Below, one piece after another: positions 35,398-46,238 of a stretch of 64,000 nt of DNA (position 1 is its first letter; each line of letters starts with the position of its first letter). A program made the position numbers and the translations under genes. The stretch covers positions 1 through 64,000 of the forward strand of contig MWFB01000009.1 in NCBI GenBank assembly GCA_002071385.1, in the 5' to 3' direction. The notes under the pieces were generated by a model. The model worked only from the letters and a program-made list of their open reading frames with translations. It made no database searches and was not told the DNA's origin. Source of the stretch: Bacteroidetes bacterium ADurb.Bin013. Its GTDB lineage: Bacteria > Bacteroidota > Bacteroidia > Bacteroidales > UBA932.

Positions 35398-38067
35398 TTA
35401 CAGTAGCATCATCTGGATGGCATCCTGGTCATTGAAATCTGCCAGAGGGTTCTTATCTGCCGACGGGACAGGTGCAACGTCTCCTTTGGAAACGGGACCC
35501 TCCAGTTCAAAGTCGAGGCTGCCGTCGTCCCCGTTATCCGGCAAGGTATCCTCATTCGCCGAAGCGGATTCACAGAATTCGATCTTTTCCACCTGGAAAG
35601 TGGTGATCCTTTTCCCCTTGGCCCGGAAACTCTTTTCTCCTATGAATTCGGTTACATTTATTTCCTGGGGAGGTCTTTTTTCGTGTTTTCCTCCAAATGT
35701 GACTTTAACAACGGGATTCTTGTCACTGGAAATTGCCACCAGGTAAGATCCCTCTCCTTCTCCGATAAATGACTGAACCATGTTTTCAGATGACTCAAAC
35801 CTGAAACGCTTGACATAGTAAGCCTCGGCATCACTGTCATAGTAAACGGCACTGAAGGTTTTTTCCGGATCCATTTTCTCAATAAACAGTACCTCTTCCT
35901 GGTAGCGGTTGCTCAGGTCGAAATTCGTAGTACAGAATGTTCCGTTTCGGTTAATGGCCAGCAGGCTGTCATCGGCGTGGAATTCACCCAGGTATAGTCC
36001 TCTACCCTGGTCATTGAGACGCTGTATATCCTTATCAAACCAGATTTCCTGTCCGCCCAGTGTGGCAATCCCTTTATCCTTGAGGGTGATTTTTTTGACG
36101 GGGTGACGGCTCAGGATATTCCCTCGGCTGCTCCGTCCCTTGATGGCCAGATCCAGGAAAGAGAACTCAAAGATCAGCTTCTTCAATTTCGGACGGGACT
36201 TCAGGAAAACCCTTATGGTCTCTGCCTCTCCGTTTGGATTAACAGATAACCACAATACCTGCGACCCCGGTGTTCCCTGTGTCAGGTTATAATCCCTGTC
36301 ACGTGAAAAACTGTTCATCTGGAAACGCTTTGCGAACACTTTCCCGTTTTTCCCATCACGGTAAACGGCATTATATACCGTCCGGTTCTCTTTTTTTCTC
36401 AGTATCCCGGCATAAATGATGTCTTTTCCCACGTATTGCTTATCGGATACTTTCCTGACCGAATACGTGCCATCTTTGAGAAATACCATGACATCGTCCA
36501 GGCTGGAACAATCGCAGAGGTATTCTGCCTTGTCATCCTTTTTCATATCAGCCCCCACAAATCCCGATTCCCTGCTGACGTACAATTTGCAGTTGGCCAG
36601 GATCACATTGGAAGCTTCTATGGTCTGGAAACTGGTGATCTCTGTCTTCCTGGGGAAAAAGCTCCCGTATTTTTTCTTTAATCCTTCGTAGTACTCTATG
36701 GCATATGCGGTAAGATGCTCCAGGTTGTGCCTGATCTGTTCCATTTCCCTGTCCAGGGATTTAATATGCTCAGTTGCCTTCTTGATATCAAAGCGGGATA
36801 TTTTCCGTACAGGTTTTTCCACCAGTTTCTCAATTTCGGCAAATACTACAGGACGGCGCAGGCGATCCTGGTAGCGTAGCATTTCGGTTTCCACGTCCTT
36901 GAGCTGGTCTTCCCAGGTCCGGGCATTGTTTTCCAGGATACGGTAAACCTTTTCTTCAAAAAATATCTTTTCAAGAGAAGAAAAATGCCAGTTATCCTCC
37001 AGCTCGTCCAGGCGGATCTCCAGCTCTCTCTTCAGCAGATCACGGGTTCTTTCCGTACTGTATCCAAGCATGTTCTCCACGCTCGTCACAAAGGGCTTTC
37101 CATCCATGATAACGCAGGTATCAGGTGAAATGGACACTTCGCACTTTGTAAAGGCGTACAGGGCGTCAATGGTTTTATCGGGAGAAACATCATTGGCCAG
37201 GTGTATCAGGATCTCGACCTGTTCAGCGGTATTATCATCGATTTTCCTGATCTTGATCTTGCCTTTATCATTGGCAGTAATAATGGAACGGATAAGACTG
37301 TCGGTAGTCTGCCCATACGGGATCTCCTTGATGACCAGGGTTTTTTTATCTGCCTTAATGATCTTTGCCCTGACCTTTATGCGGCTGTTCCCGATACCTC
37401 CGTTGTAATTGCTGCAGTCGGCAAGACCGCCTGTCATGAAATCGGGATACAGAGTATAGGGTTCCCCCTTGAGATGGGCAATGGAAGCTTCAATCAATTC
37501 ATTGAAATTATGGGGGAGGATCTTGGTGGCAAGCCCGACTGCAATCCCTTCTGCACCCTGTGCCAGCAATAATGGAAATTTGACCGGAAGGGCTTCCGGT
37601 TCCTGGTTTCTGCCGTCGTAAGAGGGTATCCATACTGTGGTTTTGGGATTGAAAACTACATCCAGTGCAAATTTGCTCAGGCGTGCCTCTATATAACGGG
37701 GTGCCGCGGCGGAATCCCCGGTGAGCACATTTCCCCAGTTCCCCTGAGTTTCTATGAGCAACTCCTTCTGTCCCAGCTGCACCAGGGCATCTCCAATGGA
37801 AGCGTCCCCATGCGGATGGAATTGCATGGTATGTCCGATGATGTTGGCGACTTTGTTGAAACGGCCGTCTTCCATCCTTTTCATGGAATGGAGTATCCTT
37901 CGCTGCACCGGTTTCAAACCGTCGGTCAGGTGGGGGATGGCGCGTTCCAGTATGACATAGGAAGAGTATTCAAGGTACCAGTCCTTGAACATGCCTGTAA
38001 GCCTGTATTTCTTGTCTTGTTCTTCACCCAGGATACGTAGGTACTTCAACTGGTCTTCACTCATCAT
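35398..38067 (-). CDS. parC: DNA topoisomerase IV subunit A (ParC/GyrA-type)
   Basis: Breakage-reunion subunit of a type IIA topoisomerase. In the 889-residue product the catalytic Tyr is about 125 (AAAPRYIEARLSKFA). The quinolone region reads HPHGDASIGDALV, with Ala about 89 where E. coli GyrA has Ser83 and Asp about 93 where it has Asp87. A coiled-coil arm and a beta-propeller-like C-terminal domain follow, then an acidic tail (about 840-889). ParC rather than GyrA is chosen because it is paired with a short ParE-type B subunit. Spacing to parE is 3 bp. Confidence 0.9.
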   Translation of the reverse strand: MMSEDQLKYLRILGEEQDKKYRLTGMFKDWYLEYSSYVILERAIPHLTDGLKPVQRRILHSMKRMEDGRFNKVANIIGHTMQFHPHGDASIGDALVQLGQKELLIETQGNWGNVLTGDSAAAPRYIEARLSKFALDVVFNPKTTVWIPSYDGRNQEPEALPVKFPLLLAQGAEGIAVGLATKILPHNFNELIEASIAHLKGEPYTLYPDFMTGGLADCSNYNGGIGNSRIKVRAKIIKADKKTLVIKEIPYGQTTDSLIRSIITANDKGKIKIRKIDDNTAEQVEILIHLANDVSPDKTIDALYAFTKCEVSISPDTCVIMDGKPFVTSVENMLGYSTERTRDLLKRELEIRLDELEDNWHFSSLEKIFFEEKVYRILENNARTWEDQLKDVETEMLRYQDRLRRPVVFAEIEKLVEKPVRKISRFDIKKATEHIKSLDREMEQIRHNLEHLTAYAIEYYEGLKKKYGSFFPRKTEITSFQTIEASNVILANCKLYVSRESGFVGADMKKDDKAEYLCDCSSLDDVMVFLKDGTYSVRKVSDKQYVGKDIIYAGILRKKENRTVYNAVYRDGKNGKVFAKRFQMNSFSRDRDYNLTQGTPGSQVLWLSVNPNGEAETIRVFLKSRPKLKKLIFEFSFLDLAIKGRSSRGNILSRHPVKKITLKDKGIATLGGQEIWFDKDIQRLNDQGRGLYLGEFHADDSLLAINRNGTFCTTNFDLSNRYQEEVLFIEKMDPEKTFSAVYYDSDAEAYYVKRFRFESSENMVQSFIGEGEGSYLVAISSDKNPVVKVTFGGKHEKRPPQEINVTEFIGEKSFRAKGKRITTFQVEKIEFCESASANEDTLPDNGDDGSLDFELEGPVSKGDVAPVPSADKNPLADFNDQDAIQMMLL

Positions 38068-38070
38068 GGC

Positions 38071-39903
38071 CTAATCCCCCACCATTCTTAAATTGTTGAC
38101 AATGAAATCCCTTCTTTCCGGCGTGTTGTCTCCCATATAGAACCTGAGCAACTCGTGAAGCCTGTCATCCTTGTCCAGGCGCACAATGTCAAGACGGATA
38201 TTATCTCCTATGAAACCCCTGAACTCATCCGGTGAGATCTCACCCAGGCCTTTGAACCGGGTGATTTCCGGATCAGGGCCCAGCTCACGCACTGCTTTTT
38301 CCCTTTCCGTTTCTGTGTAACAGTAACGTGTCTCTTTTTTGTTCCTTACCCTGAACAGGGGTGTCTGCAGGATATAGATATGGCCGTGTCTTACCAGTTC
38401 CGGGAAGAATTGCAGGAAAAAGCTCAGCAATAACATTCTTATGTGCATTCCATCCGGATCGGCATCGGTCGCTATGATGATCTTGTTGTAGCGCAGGTTG
38501 TCCAGATCGTCTTCTATGTTCAGGGCAGCCTGAAGCAGGTTGAATTCCTCATTGGTATAGACGACCTGTTTTGTAAGGCCAAAGGTGTTCTCCGGTTTGC
38601 CTCTCAGGCTAAAGACAGCCTGTATGTTGGGATCCCTGCTTTTTGTAATGGAACCGCTTGCAGAATCGCCTTCGGTTATGAAAAGCATGGTTTGTCCGGC
38701 CAGTTCATGCTTATCGGTAAAATGGATACGGCAGTCCCGTAATTTCCGGTTGTGCAGGCTTATCTTCTTCGCATTTTCTTTTGCTTTTTTGCGTACAAGC
38801 CCAACAGCTTTCCTTTCTTTTTCGTTTTCAATGATCTTTTTCAGGAGGATCTCCGCAGTTTCCGGGTTCTTATGCAGGTAATTGTCCAGCTGTTCTTTGA
38901 CAAAATCTCCGATGAAACTTCGGAGTGTCGGACCAGAATTGCTCATTTCCCTTGAGTCCAGGATGGTCTTTGTCTGGTTGGCGAATCTGGGCTCAATAAG
39001 GCGAATGCTGATGGCTCCTACAATGGATTGCCGGATATCTGAGGATTCAAAATCTTTTTTGTAAAACTCTTTAATTGTCCGGGCAACGGCTTCCCGGAAA
39101 GCGGAAAGGTGTGTCCCGCCCTGAGATGTGTTTTGCCCGTTGGCAAAAGACATGATGCTTTCCCCGGTATCGTTGGTATGGGTGATAACCATCTCGATAT
39201 CCGTTCCGGCAAGGTGTATGGGAGGATAGAGGGTCTCTTCGGCCATGCTTTCATTGACCAGGTCCAGCAAACCGTTTTTGGAGATGAATTCGGTGCCGTT
39301 GAGCTGCATGCGCAGGCCTTTGTTCAGGTAGGCATAATGCCTGACCATTTCCCAGACAAAATCCAGGTTGATCGAATAGTGGTTGAACAAGGCCGGGTCC
39401 GGCTTGAATTCAACCAATGTCCCGTCTTTCTGACCAGACTCCCTCTCGCCTTCTTCCAGCAGGACACCCTGGGAGAATATTCCGAAACGACTCCTCCCTT
39501 CCCTGAAGGATTCTATATAAAACCTGATGGAAGTTGCATTTACGGCCTTAAGGCCCACCCCGTTCAATCCCACGGCTTTCTGAAAGGATTTGTTATCGTA
39601 TTTGGCCCCGGTATTCATTTTATTGGCAGCCTCGATCACTTTTCCGAAAGGGATTCCCCGGCCGTAATCCCGGACCGAGACAACATTGTCCCGTATGGTA
39701 ACGGAGATCACCTTTCCATACCCCATGGCATATTCATCAATGGAGTTGTCAATGACTTCCTTGATCAGGACATATAGTCCATCGTCGGGAGTGCTTCCGT
39801 CACCTGATTTTCCAATGTACATACCCGGCCTGCGACGGATGTGTTGATTCCATTCAAGAGTCTGGAAATTATCTTCTGTATAAGTTGATGGAGGGGTGGT
39901 CAT
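38071..39903 (-). CDS. parE: DNA topoisomerase IV subunit B (ParE-type)
   Basis: ATPase subunit partnered with the preceding gene. From ATG 39903 ([20 protein letters not shown]) it has 610 residues. The GHKL ATPase motifs are [14 protein letters not shown] and [13 protein letters not shown], followed by [18 protein letters not shown] motifs are [11 protein letters not shown] and [16 protein letters not shown], and the C-terminus carries [17 protein letters not shown] nine bases upstream would place the start inside the promoter's first transcribed bases. The box TATCTTTG ends 8 bp before the ATG, so the leader is only a few nucleotides. Divergent from atpD. Confidence 0.92.
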   Translation of the reverse strand: MTTPPSTYTEDNFQTLEWNQHIRRRPGMYIGKSGDGSTPDDGLYVLIKEVIDNSIDEYAMGYGKVISVTIRDNVVSVRDYGRGIPFGKVIEAANKMNTGAKYDNKSFQKAVGLNGVGLKAVNATSIRFYIESFREGRSRFGIFSQGVLLEEGERESGQKDGTLVEFKPDPALFNHYSINLDFVWEMVRHYAYLNKGLRMQLNGTEFISKNGLLDLVNESMAEETLYPPIHLAGTDIEMVITHTNDTGESIMSFANGQNTSQGGTHLSAFREAVARTIKEFYKKDFESSDIRQSIVGAISIRLIEPRFANQTKTILDSREMSNSGPTLRSFIGDFVKEQLDNYLHKNPETAEILLKKIIENEKERKAVGLVRKKAKENAKKISLHNRKLRDCRIHFTDKHELAGQTMLFITEGDSASGSITKSRDPNIQAVFSLRGKPENTFGLTKQVVYTNEEFNLLQAALNIEDDLDNLRYNKIIIATDADPDGMHIRMLLLSFFLQFFPELVRHGHIYILQTPLFRVRNKKETRYCYTETEREKAVRELGPDPEITRFKGLGEISPDEFRGFIGDNIRLDIVRLDKDDRLHELLRFYMGDNTPERRDFIVNNLRMVGD

Positions 39904-39911
39904 ACGGGGCA

Positions 39912-39943
39912 CAAAGATAAAAAAACTGGTTGAAATAGTTCAA
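39912..39943 (-). promoter_or_regulatory. parE promoter (TTG - 21 bp - TATCTTTG)
   Basis: Minus-strand TATCTTTG at 39912-39919 with TTG at 39941-39943. The -33 element is interleaved with that of atpD (39930-39932), so polymerase probably cannot occupy both promoters at once. Confidence 0.65.
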
Positions 39944-39959
39944 TAAATCATTACATTTG
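39930..39959 (+). promoter_or_regulatory. ATP synthase operon promoter (TTG - 19 bp - TACATTTG)
   Basis: TTG at 39930-39932, a 19-bp gap and TACATTTG at 39952-39959 match the Bacteroidetes promoter layout. The atpD ATG is 39 bp downstream, leaving a leader of about 33-35 nt. The offset to the parE box is exactly 40 bp. Confidence 0.7.
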
Positions 39960-39980
39960 CAGTTTGTACAAAGAAACTAA

Positions 39981-41492
<1,512 letters not shown>

Positions 41493-41494
41493 CA

Positions 41495-41743
41495 ATGAAC
41501 GCATTGATCTACCTTCAGGTAATATCAACACAAAAGATCATATTCCAGGGAAATGTAACAGTAGCCAGATTCCCCGGAAAGAAAAGCGCATTTTCGGTAA
41601 TGAAGGACCACGCGCCCATCCTGTCTTTGCTGGAAAAAGGTTTTATAACTTTTGAAGGACCTGATGGAAATGGGAAGGTCCCGGTAACCAGTGGTTTTGT
41701 GCAGGTCAGGAAAAACGAGGTGTATGCCTGCATAGACCAGTGA
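41495..41743 (+). CDS. atpC: ATP synthase F1 subunit epsilon (short form)
   Basis: 82-residue epsilon that covers only the N-terminal beta-sandwich (VARFPGKKSAFSVMKDHAPI, then TFEGPDGNGKVPVTSGFVQV). The C-terminal two-helix domain that inhibits ATP hydrolysis in the 130-140-residue forms is absent, and the next gene begins 31 bp later with no leftover frame. Short epsilons are found in this phylum, so this is probably native rather than a truncation. It links gamma to the c-ring. Confidence 0.92.
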   Translation: MNALIYLQVISTQKIIFQGNVTVARFPGKKSAFSVMKDHAPILSLLEKGFITFEGPDGNGKVPVTSGFVQVRKNEVYACIDQ

Positions 41744-41774
41744 AATATTGTTAATCATCTAAACCCGGTCCGTT

Positions 41775-42170
41775 ATGATAAAAAAAATGATGATAGTACA
41801 CGCTTCGGTCATTCTTTCTGCCGGATCTATATGGGGTCTTCTCATGTACCTGTTTATGCCCCAATGGTGGTTTCCTGCCTATCCTATCATCCCGGCAACA
41901 TTTCTGGCGGTAGGCATAGTGGAAATCCTGTTGATGGCAAAAAGCAAGACACGGCATGCGAAATTATACAACAATGTTTTGATACAGAGAATAATACGCT
42001 GGGGCATCCTATTGGCGGTACTGCTGCTTCTCATTGGGGTGTACCACCCGCCAAAAGCTGCATTCATTATCAGTTTCATGGGACTTTTTCTGGTCTACAG
42101 CTTTCTCTCTATCTGGTTTCATCTGGTTGACATCAAAGTCAACAAAAAGAAAGCGCAATTAGAGGGTTAA
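41775..42170 (+). CDS. AtpI-like membrane protein of the ATP synthase operon
   Basis: 131 residues with four predicted membrane helices (about 5-27, 35-52, 72-90, 95-115) and a Lys-rich C-terminus (VDIKVNKKKAQLEG). It sits between atpC and atpB, the place where Bacteroidetes operons usually carry an uncharacterised small membrane protein. By position and topology I infer an AtpI/UncI-like role in c-ring or a-subunit assembly, but no diagnostic motif is visible, so the function is unproven. Confidence 0.6.
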   Translation: MIKKMMIVHASVILSAGSIWGLLMYLFMPQWWFPAYPIIPATFLAVGIVEILLMAKSKTRHAKLYNNVLIQRIIRWGILLAVLLLLIGVYHPPKAAFIISFMGLFLVYSFLSIWFHLVDIKVNKKKAQLEG

Positions 42171-42185
42171 TTTATTGTTTTACAA

Positions 42186-43295
42186 ATGAAAAGGCGTATT
42201 CTCATATGTTTTTTGTTCCTGTTCCTTATCCTGGAATTCCCGGCAACTGTGCAGGCGGCACAGAAAGAAAGGCCGCCTGTAGATGCCAGGGAAGTGATCC
42301 TGGGCCATCTGAAAGACAGTTACCACTGGCATTTCTTTGATATTGGAGAAAGACACATCAGCCTTCCCTTGCCTGTCATTGTGCACAGCAAAGAACGCGG
42401 ATGGTTTGTATTCCTTTCTTCCCGCCTGGAAGAATCCGGGATGTACAAAGGATTTTCAATTGCTGAAGAAGGCAGGTCTGCGGGAAAAATTGTGGAGAAG
42501 GACGGAAGTGGCAACCAAACCAGGCCTTTTGACATCTCCATAACAAAAAATGTGGTTTCTTTGTTTTTTACCTGCATCCTGCTTATTTTCCTGGTGCTAA
42601 ACCTGGCAAAGTGGTACCGGAAACGGGAGGAAGAGGGTGATCCCGATGCCGTACCTTCTGGTTTAAATGGGATTATAGAGTGGGTTACCATGAGCATTTA
42701 CGAAGGGGTGATCATAAAGTGTGTGGGCAAAGATCATAAACGCTACGCTCCCTATTTGCTGACCGCTTTTTTCTTCATTTTCCTGACCAACCTCCTGGGA
42801 TTGGTGCCCATATTTCCTGCCGGTGCAAACCTTACAGGCAACATTGCCATTACCATGAGCCTGGCCTTGTGCACGATGATAGCTATTAATATTTTTGGCA
42901 ATAAAGAATACTGGAAGGAGATCCTGTGGCCCGATGTGCCCATATTTATGAAAGCACCCATCCCCATCATGCAGATCATTGAGTTTTTTGGTATCCTTAC
43001 CAAACCCATGGCCCTGATGATTCGTCTTTTTGCCAATATATTCGCAGGACACATCATCATACTGGCCCTGACATCCCTCGTATTTTTGACTGTTGCCAAA
43101 GGGACGGCAATCAACGCCTCCATGAGTGCGGTATCGGTGCTCTTCTCTGTCTTCATGATGGTGCTGGAATTGCTGGTTGCCTTTATCCAGGCTTATGTTT
43201 TTACCATGCTTTCCTCCATCTTTATCGGACTATCCCGGAAAGAACCGCATAAAACGGCAATCCCCGCAGGAGATATTAAAATAAACAAGAAATGA
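42186..43295 (+). CDS. atpB: ATP synthase Fo subunit a
   Basis: Proton-channel stator subunit. The 369-residue product is long because of an N-terminal signal-like segment (about 1-24, ending QAAQKE) and a periplasmic region of about 95 residues before the first core helix. The core has LLGLVPIFPAGANLTGNIAI and the essential Arg near residue 280 in ALMIRLFANIFAGHIIILAL, then FIQAYVFTMLSSIFIGL. The long N-terminus is typical of the phylum. atpE follows after 28 bp. Confidence 0.95.
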   Translation: MKRRILICFLFLFLILEFPATVQAAQKERPPVDAREVILGHLKDSYHWHFFDIGERHISLPLPVIVHSKERGWFVFLSSRLEESGMYKGFSIAEEGRSAGKIVEKDGSGNQTRPFDISITKNVVSLFFTCILLIFLVLNLAKWYRKREEEGDPDAVPSGLNGIIEWVTMSIYEGVIIKCVGKDHKRYAPYLLTAFFFIFLTNLLGLVPIFPAGANLTGNIAITMSLALCTMIAINIFGNKEYWKEILWPDVPIFMKAPIPIMQIIEFFGILTKPMALMIRLFANIFAGHIIILALTSLVFLTVAKGTAINASMSAVSVLFSVFMMVLELLVAFIQAYVFTMLSSIFIGLSRKEPHKTAIPAGDIKINKK

Positions 43296-43323
43296 AAATT
43301 CAAAATTTCAAAATAATACTATT

Positions 43324-43578
43324 ATGTTACTTATGACTTTATTGCAGGCAGCGACGTACAGCGTCACATTTACAAAACTGGGGGCTGTTCTGGGCGCAGC
43401 CATTGTGGTATTGGGTGCATCTTTTGGCATCAGCAAGATCGGGACTTCCGCCATGGAGGCCATAGCTCGTCAGCCCGAAGCGGCAGACGGGATCAGGATG
43501 TCCATGATCATTATCGGTGCCCTGGTGGAAGGGGTGTCCCTTTTTGCAGTCATCGTGTGCCTGTTGGTTGCCCTTTAA
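43324..43578 (+). CDS. atpE: ATP synthase Fo subunit c
   Basis: Ring-forming proteolipid of 84 residues with two helices joined by the polar loop AIARQPEA. The ion-carrying Glu lies in helix 2 (IIIGALVEGVSLF). The helix 1 position that holds Gln in Na+-type rings is Ile here, and the residue after the Glu is Gly rather than Ser, so I predict proton coupling. ATG 43324 gives MLLMTLLQAATY; a second ATG nine bases on is possible. Confidence 0.95.
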   Translation: MLLMTLLQAATYSVTFTKLGAVLGAAIVVLGASFGISKIGTSAMEAIARQPEAADGIRMSMIIIGALVEGVSLFAVIVCLLVAL

Positions 43579-43590
43579 AGAACTCCGGCT

Positions 43591-44091
43591 ATGGACCTGA
43601 TGATTCCTGATTCAGGATTGTTGTTCTGGATGCTGATTGCATTCGGGATCCTGTTTTTTATACTGGCACGTTATGGCTGGCCCCTGATCACCGGAGTGGT
43701 GGAACGTCGCAACGAAAGGATTGCCAAAGCATTATCCGATGCGGCAGCAGCCCGGCAATTGCTGGCCACCCTCAAGCAGCAGGAAGAAAAGATCCTGCAG
43801 CAATCACGCGATGAACAAGCCAGGCTGGTTGAGCAAACAGAGGCTCTCAGGATTAAATTAACAGAACAGGCCCGAGAGGCAGCACAAGAAGAAAGCCGCA
43901 TCATACTTGAAAAGGCCAGGGAGCAAATTCACAAGGAAAAAGAGATGGTGATGCAGGAACTCAGACTGTATGTAGCATCCCTGTCTGTTGAAGTTGCCGA
44001 GAAAATATTGCGCAAGCAGCTGGAACCGGATAACAGGCAAATTGAACTGATCAACCAGCTTATAGACGAAACCATCAAACCCAGGGCATGA
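43591..44091 (+). CDS. atpF: ATP synthase Fo subunit b
   Basis: Peripheral stalk subunit of 166 residues: one N-terminal membrane helix (about 8-27, LLFWMLIAFGILFFILARYG), then a long charged helix with Glu/Gln/Ala/Arg heptads (about 35-150). The PLITGVVERRNERI junction matches the b family. It follows atpE by 12 bp and precedes atpH by 4 bp. Confidence 0.93.
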   Translation: MDLMIPDSGLLFWMLIAFGILFFILARYGWPLITGVVERRNERIAKALSDAAAARQLLATLKQQEEKILQQSRDEQARLVEQTEALRIKLTEQAREAAQEESRIILEKAREQIHKEKEMVMQELRLYVASLSVEVAEKILRKQLEPDNRQIELINQLIDETIKPRA

Positions 44092-44095
44092 TGAT

Positions 44096-44653
44096 ATGAA
44101 CACAGGAGTGATAGCATCCCGGTATGCCACTACTTTGCTGCAGTATGCCACATCGTGCATGACAGAATGCGATCTGTATGATATGATGAAACGCATATCG
44201 GCTTGTTTTGCCGAAATTCCGGATCTGGAAAAGACTTTCTCGAACAGGATGTTATCCGCGGAAGAAAGGAAGGCCCTTTTTCTGGACTTGTTTCCCGGGG
44301 CACCGGAGAAACCTCTGAAGGTGCTATCGGATTTCCTGGATTTGCTGATACGTCAGCGGAGGGAAAATATCATCCGCTCGGTCAGCCTTCTGTATTTGGA
44401 TAAATACCGCCTGCAGGAAGGAATTACTTATGGTGTGCTGACCACGGTAGCTCCCATAGACAATCTTACAGCGGAAAAACTCAAAAGCTCACTGGATCCT
44501 GTCAACCCACAGAAGGTTGAACTGGAATTGAAACAGGATCCCGGTCTGATTGGAGGGTTCTCACTAAGGGTGGGGATGAAGGTATGGGACGCTTCGCTGC
44601 TTGCCCGTTTACGGGAAGTAAGGAAGGCGTATGGATTAAAGGATATTTACTAG
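44096..44653 (+). CDS. atpH: ATP synthase F1 subunit delta
   Basis: Connects the peripheral stalk to the top of F1. The 185-residue product begins [14 protein letters not shown], the usual RYAxAL-type start, and ends with [20 protein letters not shown], matching the C-terminal GGxxxxxGdxxxDxS signature of delta. Length and place between atpF and atpA are standard. Confidence 0.93.
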   Translation: MNTGVIASRYATTLLQYATSCMTECDLYDMMKRISACFAEIPDLEKTFSNRMLSAEERKALFLDLFPGAPEKPLKVLSDFLDLLIRQRRENIIRSVSLLYLDKYRLQEGITYGVLTTVAPIDNLTAEKLKSSLDPVNPQKVELELKQDPGLIGGFSLRVGMKVWDASLLARLREVRKAYGLKDIY

Positions 44654-44660
44654 GTATGCT

Positions 44661-46235
44661 ATGCCAGATTTGATAAAACCCGCTGAAGTCACCGATATAC
44701 TGCGGATACAGCTGGAAGGACTTGACTCCCGGCCGGTTTATGAAGAAAAGGGAGTTGTGCTACAGGTGAGTGACGGGGTTGTCCGCATATACGGACTGTA
44801 CAACGCAGGAGCCAATGAATTGCTTGAATTCGACAATGGTATCAGGGCCGTGGTCATGAACCTGGAGGAAGATAATGTGGGGGCAGTCCTGCTTGGACCT
44901 GTCAGCAAGATCCGGGAGGGTGACATGGTGCGAAGGACAGGGACCATAGCCTCGATTCCCGTGAGTGAGAAGATGTTGGGCAGGGTGATTGATCCCCTGG
45001 GTAATCCCCTGGACGGAAGGGGAGCCATTCCCGGACCTTTCACTGAAATGCCCCTGGAACGAAAAGCCCCGGGTGTGATCTTCCGTCAGCCCGTATCCGA
45101 ACCCCTCCAGACAGGGATAAAATCAATAGATGCCATGATCCCCATAGGCAGGGGGCAAAGGGAACTGATCATAGGCGACCGGCAAACGGGAAAAACAGCT
45201 ATTGCCCTGGACACGATCATCAACCAGCGCAACAACTTCCTGGCCGGGGACCCTGTCTATTGCATCTACGTGGCCATAGGGCAAAAAGGATCCACGGTAG
45301 CCACTATAGTCAATACCCTGGAAAAACACGGTGCCATGGATTATACCGTGGTGGTTTCGGCAACCGCCGGAGATCCCGCCGCGTTGCAATATTTTGCTCC
45401 TTTTGCAGGGGCATCCATAGGAGAGTATTACCGCGATACAGGTCGCCATGCCCTGGTCGTATATGATGATCTTTCCAAACAGGCAGTTTCTTACCGGGAG
45501 GTATCACTTATCCTGCGCAGACCATCGGGAAGGGAAGCCTATCCGGGAGACGTGTTTTATTTGCACTCCAGGTTGCTGGAGCGTTCTGCAAAGATCATTG
45601 AACAGGATGAAATCGCCTCACAGATGAATGATGTACCGGACTCACTGAAAGGCAGGATCAAAGGGGGAGGATCCCTTACAGCACTTCCTGTCATAGAAAC
45701 GCAGGCAGGTGATGTCTCGGCCTATATACCTACAAATGTGATATCCATTACAGATGGACAGATCTTTTTGGACACGGATCTTTTCAACCAGGGATACAGG
45801 CCGGCCATAAACGTGGGAATTTCTGTTTCAAGGGTGGGAGGAGATGCCCAGCTCAAGGCTATGAAACAGATTGCGGGCACGTTGAAGATCGATCAGGCTC
45901 AGTACCGGGAACTGGAATCATTCTCACGTTTTGGGGGAGATATGGATCCCATGACCATGAAGCTCCTGGACAGGGGACAGAAGAATTCACAACTCCTGGT
46001 ACAAAAACAATACAATCCCCTTCCGGTGGAAAAACAAATTGCATTGCTATATTGCGGGACACATGGGTTGCTGGAAAGGGTCACCCTGGAAAAAATACCG
46101 GTTTTCGAAGAAAAATTCCTGAGAATTCTGGAAACCAGTCATAAAGAAACGGTGCTTGATACGCTGAGCAGGGGAGAGATCAATCCGCAGATAGCATCAA
46201 TCATTGAAAGCGTGGCAGAGCAGGTAGCCGGATAA
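44661..46235 (+). CDS. atpA: ATP synthase F1 subunit alpha
   Basis: Non-catalytic nucleotide-binding subunit of F1, 524 residues. Walker A is [16 protein letters not shown] near residue 170; other landmarks are [13 protein letters not shown]-like [57 protein letters not shown] and [14 protein letters not shown]. Full length. It overlaps nothing; atpG starts 3 bp after its stop. Confidence 0.98.
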   Translation: MPDLIKPAEVTDILRIQLEGLDSRPVYEEKGVVLQVSDGVVRIYGLYNAGANELLEFDNGIRAVVMNLEEDNVGAVLLGPVSKIREGDMVRRTGTIASIPVSEKMLGRVIDPLGNPLDGRGAIPGPFTEMPLERKAPGVIFRQPVSEPLQTGIKSIDAMIPIGRGQRELIIGDRQTGKTAIALDTIINQRNNFLAGDPVYCIYVAIGQKGSTVATIVNTLEKHGAMDYTVVVSATAGDPAALQYFAPFAGASIGEYYRDTGRHALVVYDDLSKQAVSYREVSLILRRPSGREAYPGDVFYLHSRLLERSAKIIEQDEIASQMNDVPDSLKGRIKGGGSLTALPVIETQAGDVSAYIPTNVISITDGQIFLDTDLFNQGYRPAINVGISVSRVGGDAQLKAMKQIAGTLKIDQAQYRELESFSRFGGDMDPMTMKLLDRGQKNSQLLVQKQYNPLPVEKQIALLYCGTHGLLERVTLEKIPVFEEKFLRILETSHKETVLDTLSRGEINPQIASIIESVAEQVAG

Positions 46236-46238
46236 ACC

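Noticed and set aside
39109-39777. 222-codon open frame opposite parE
   Set aside because: Antisense shadow; composition follows the parE codons and no domain is visible.
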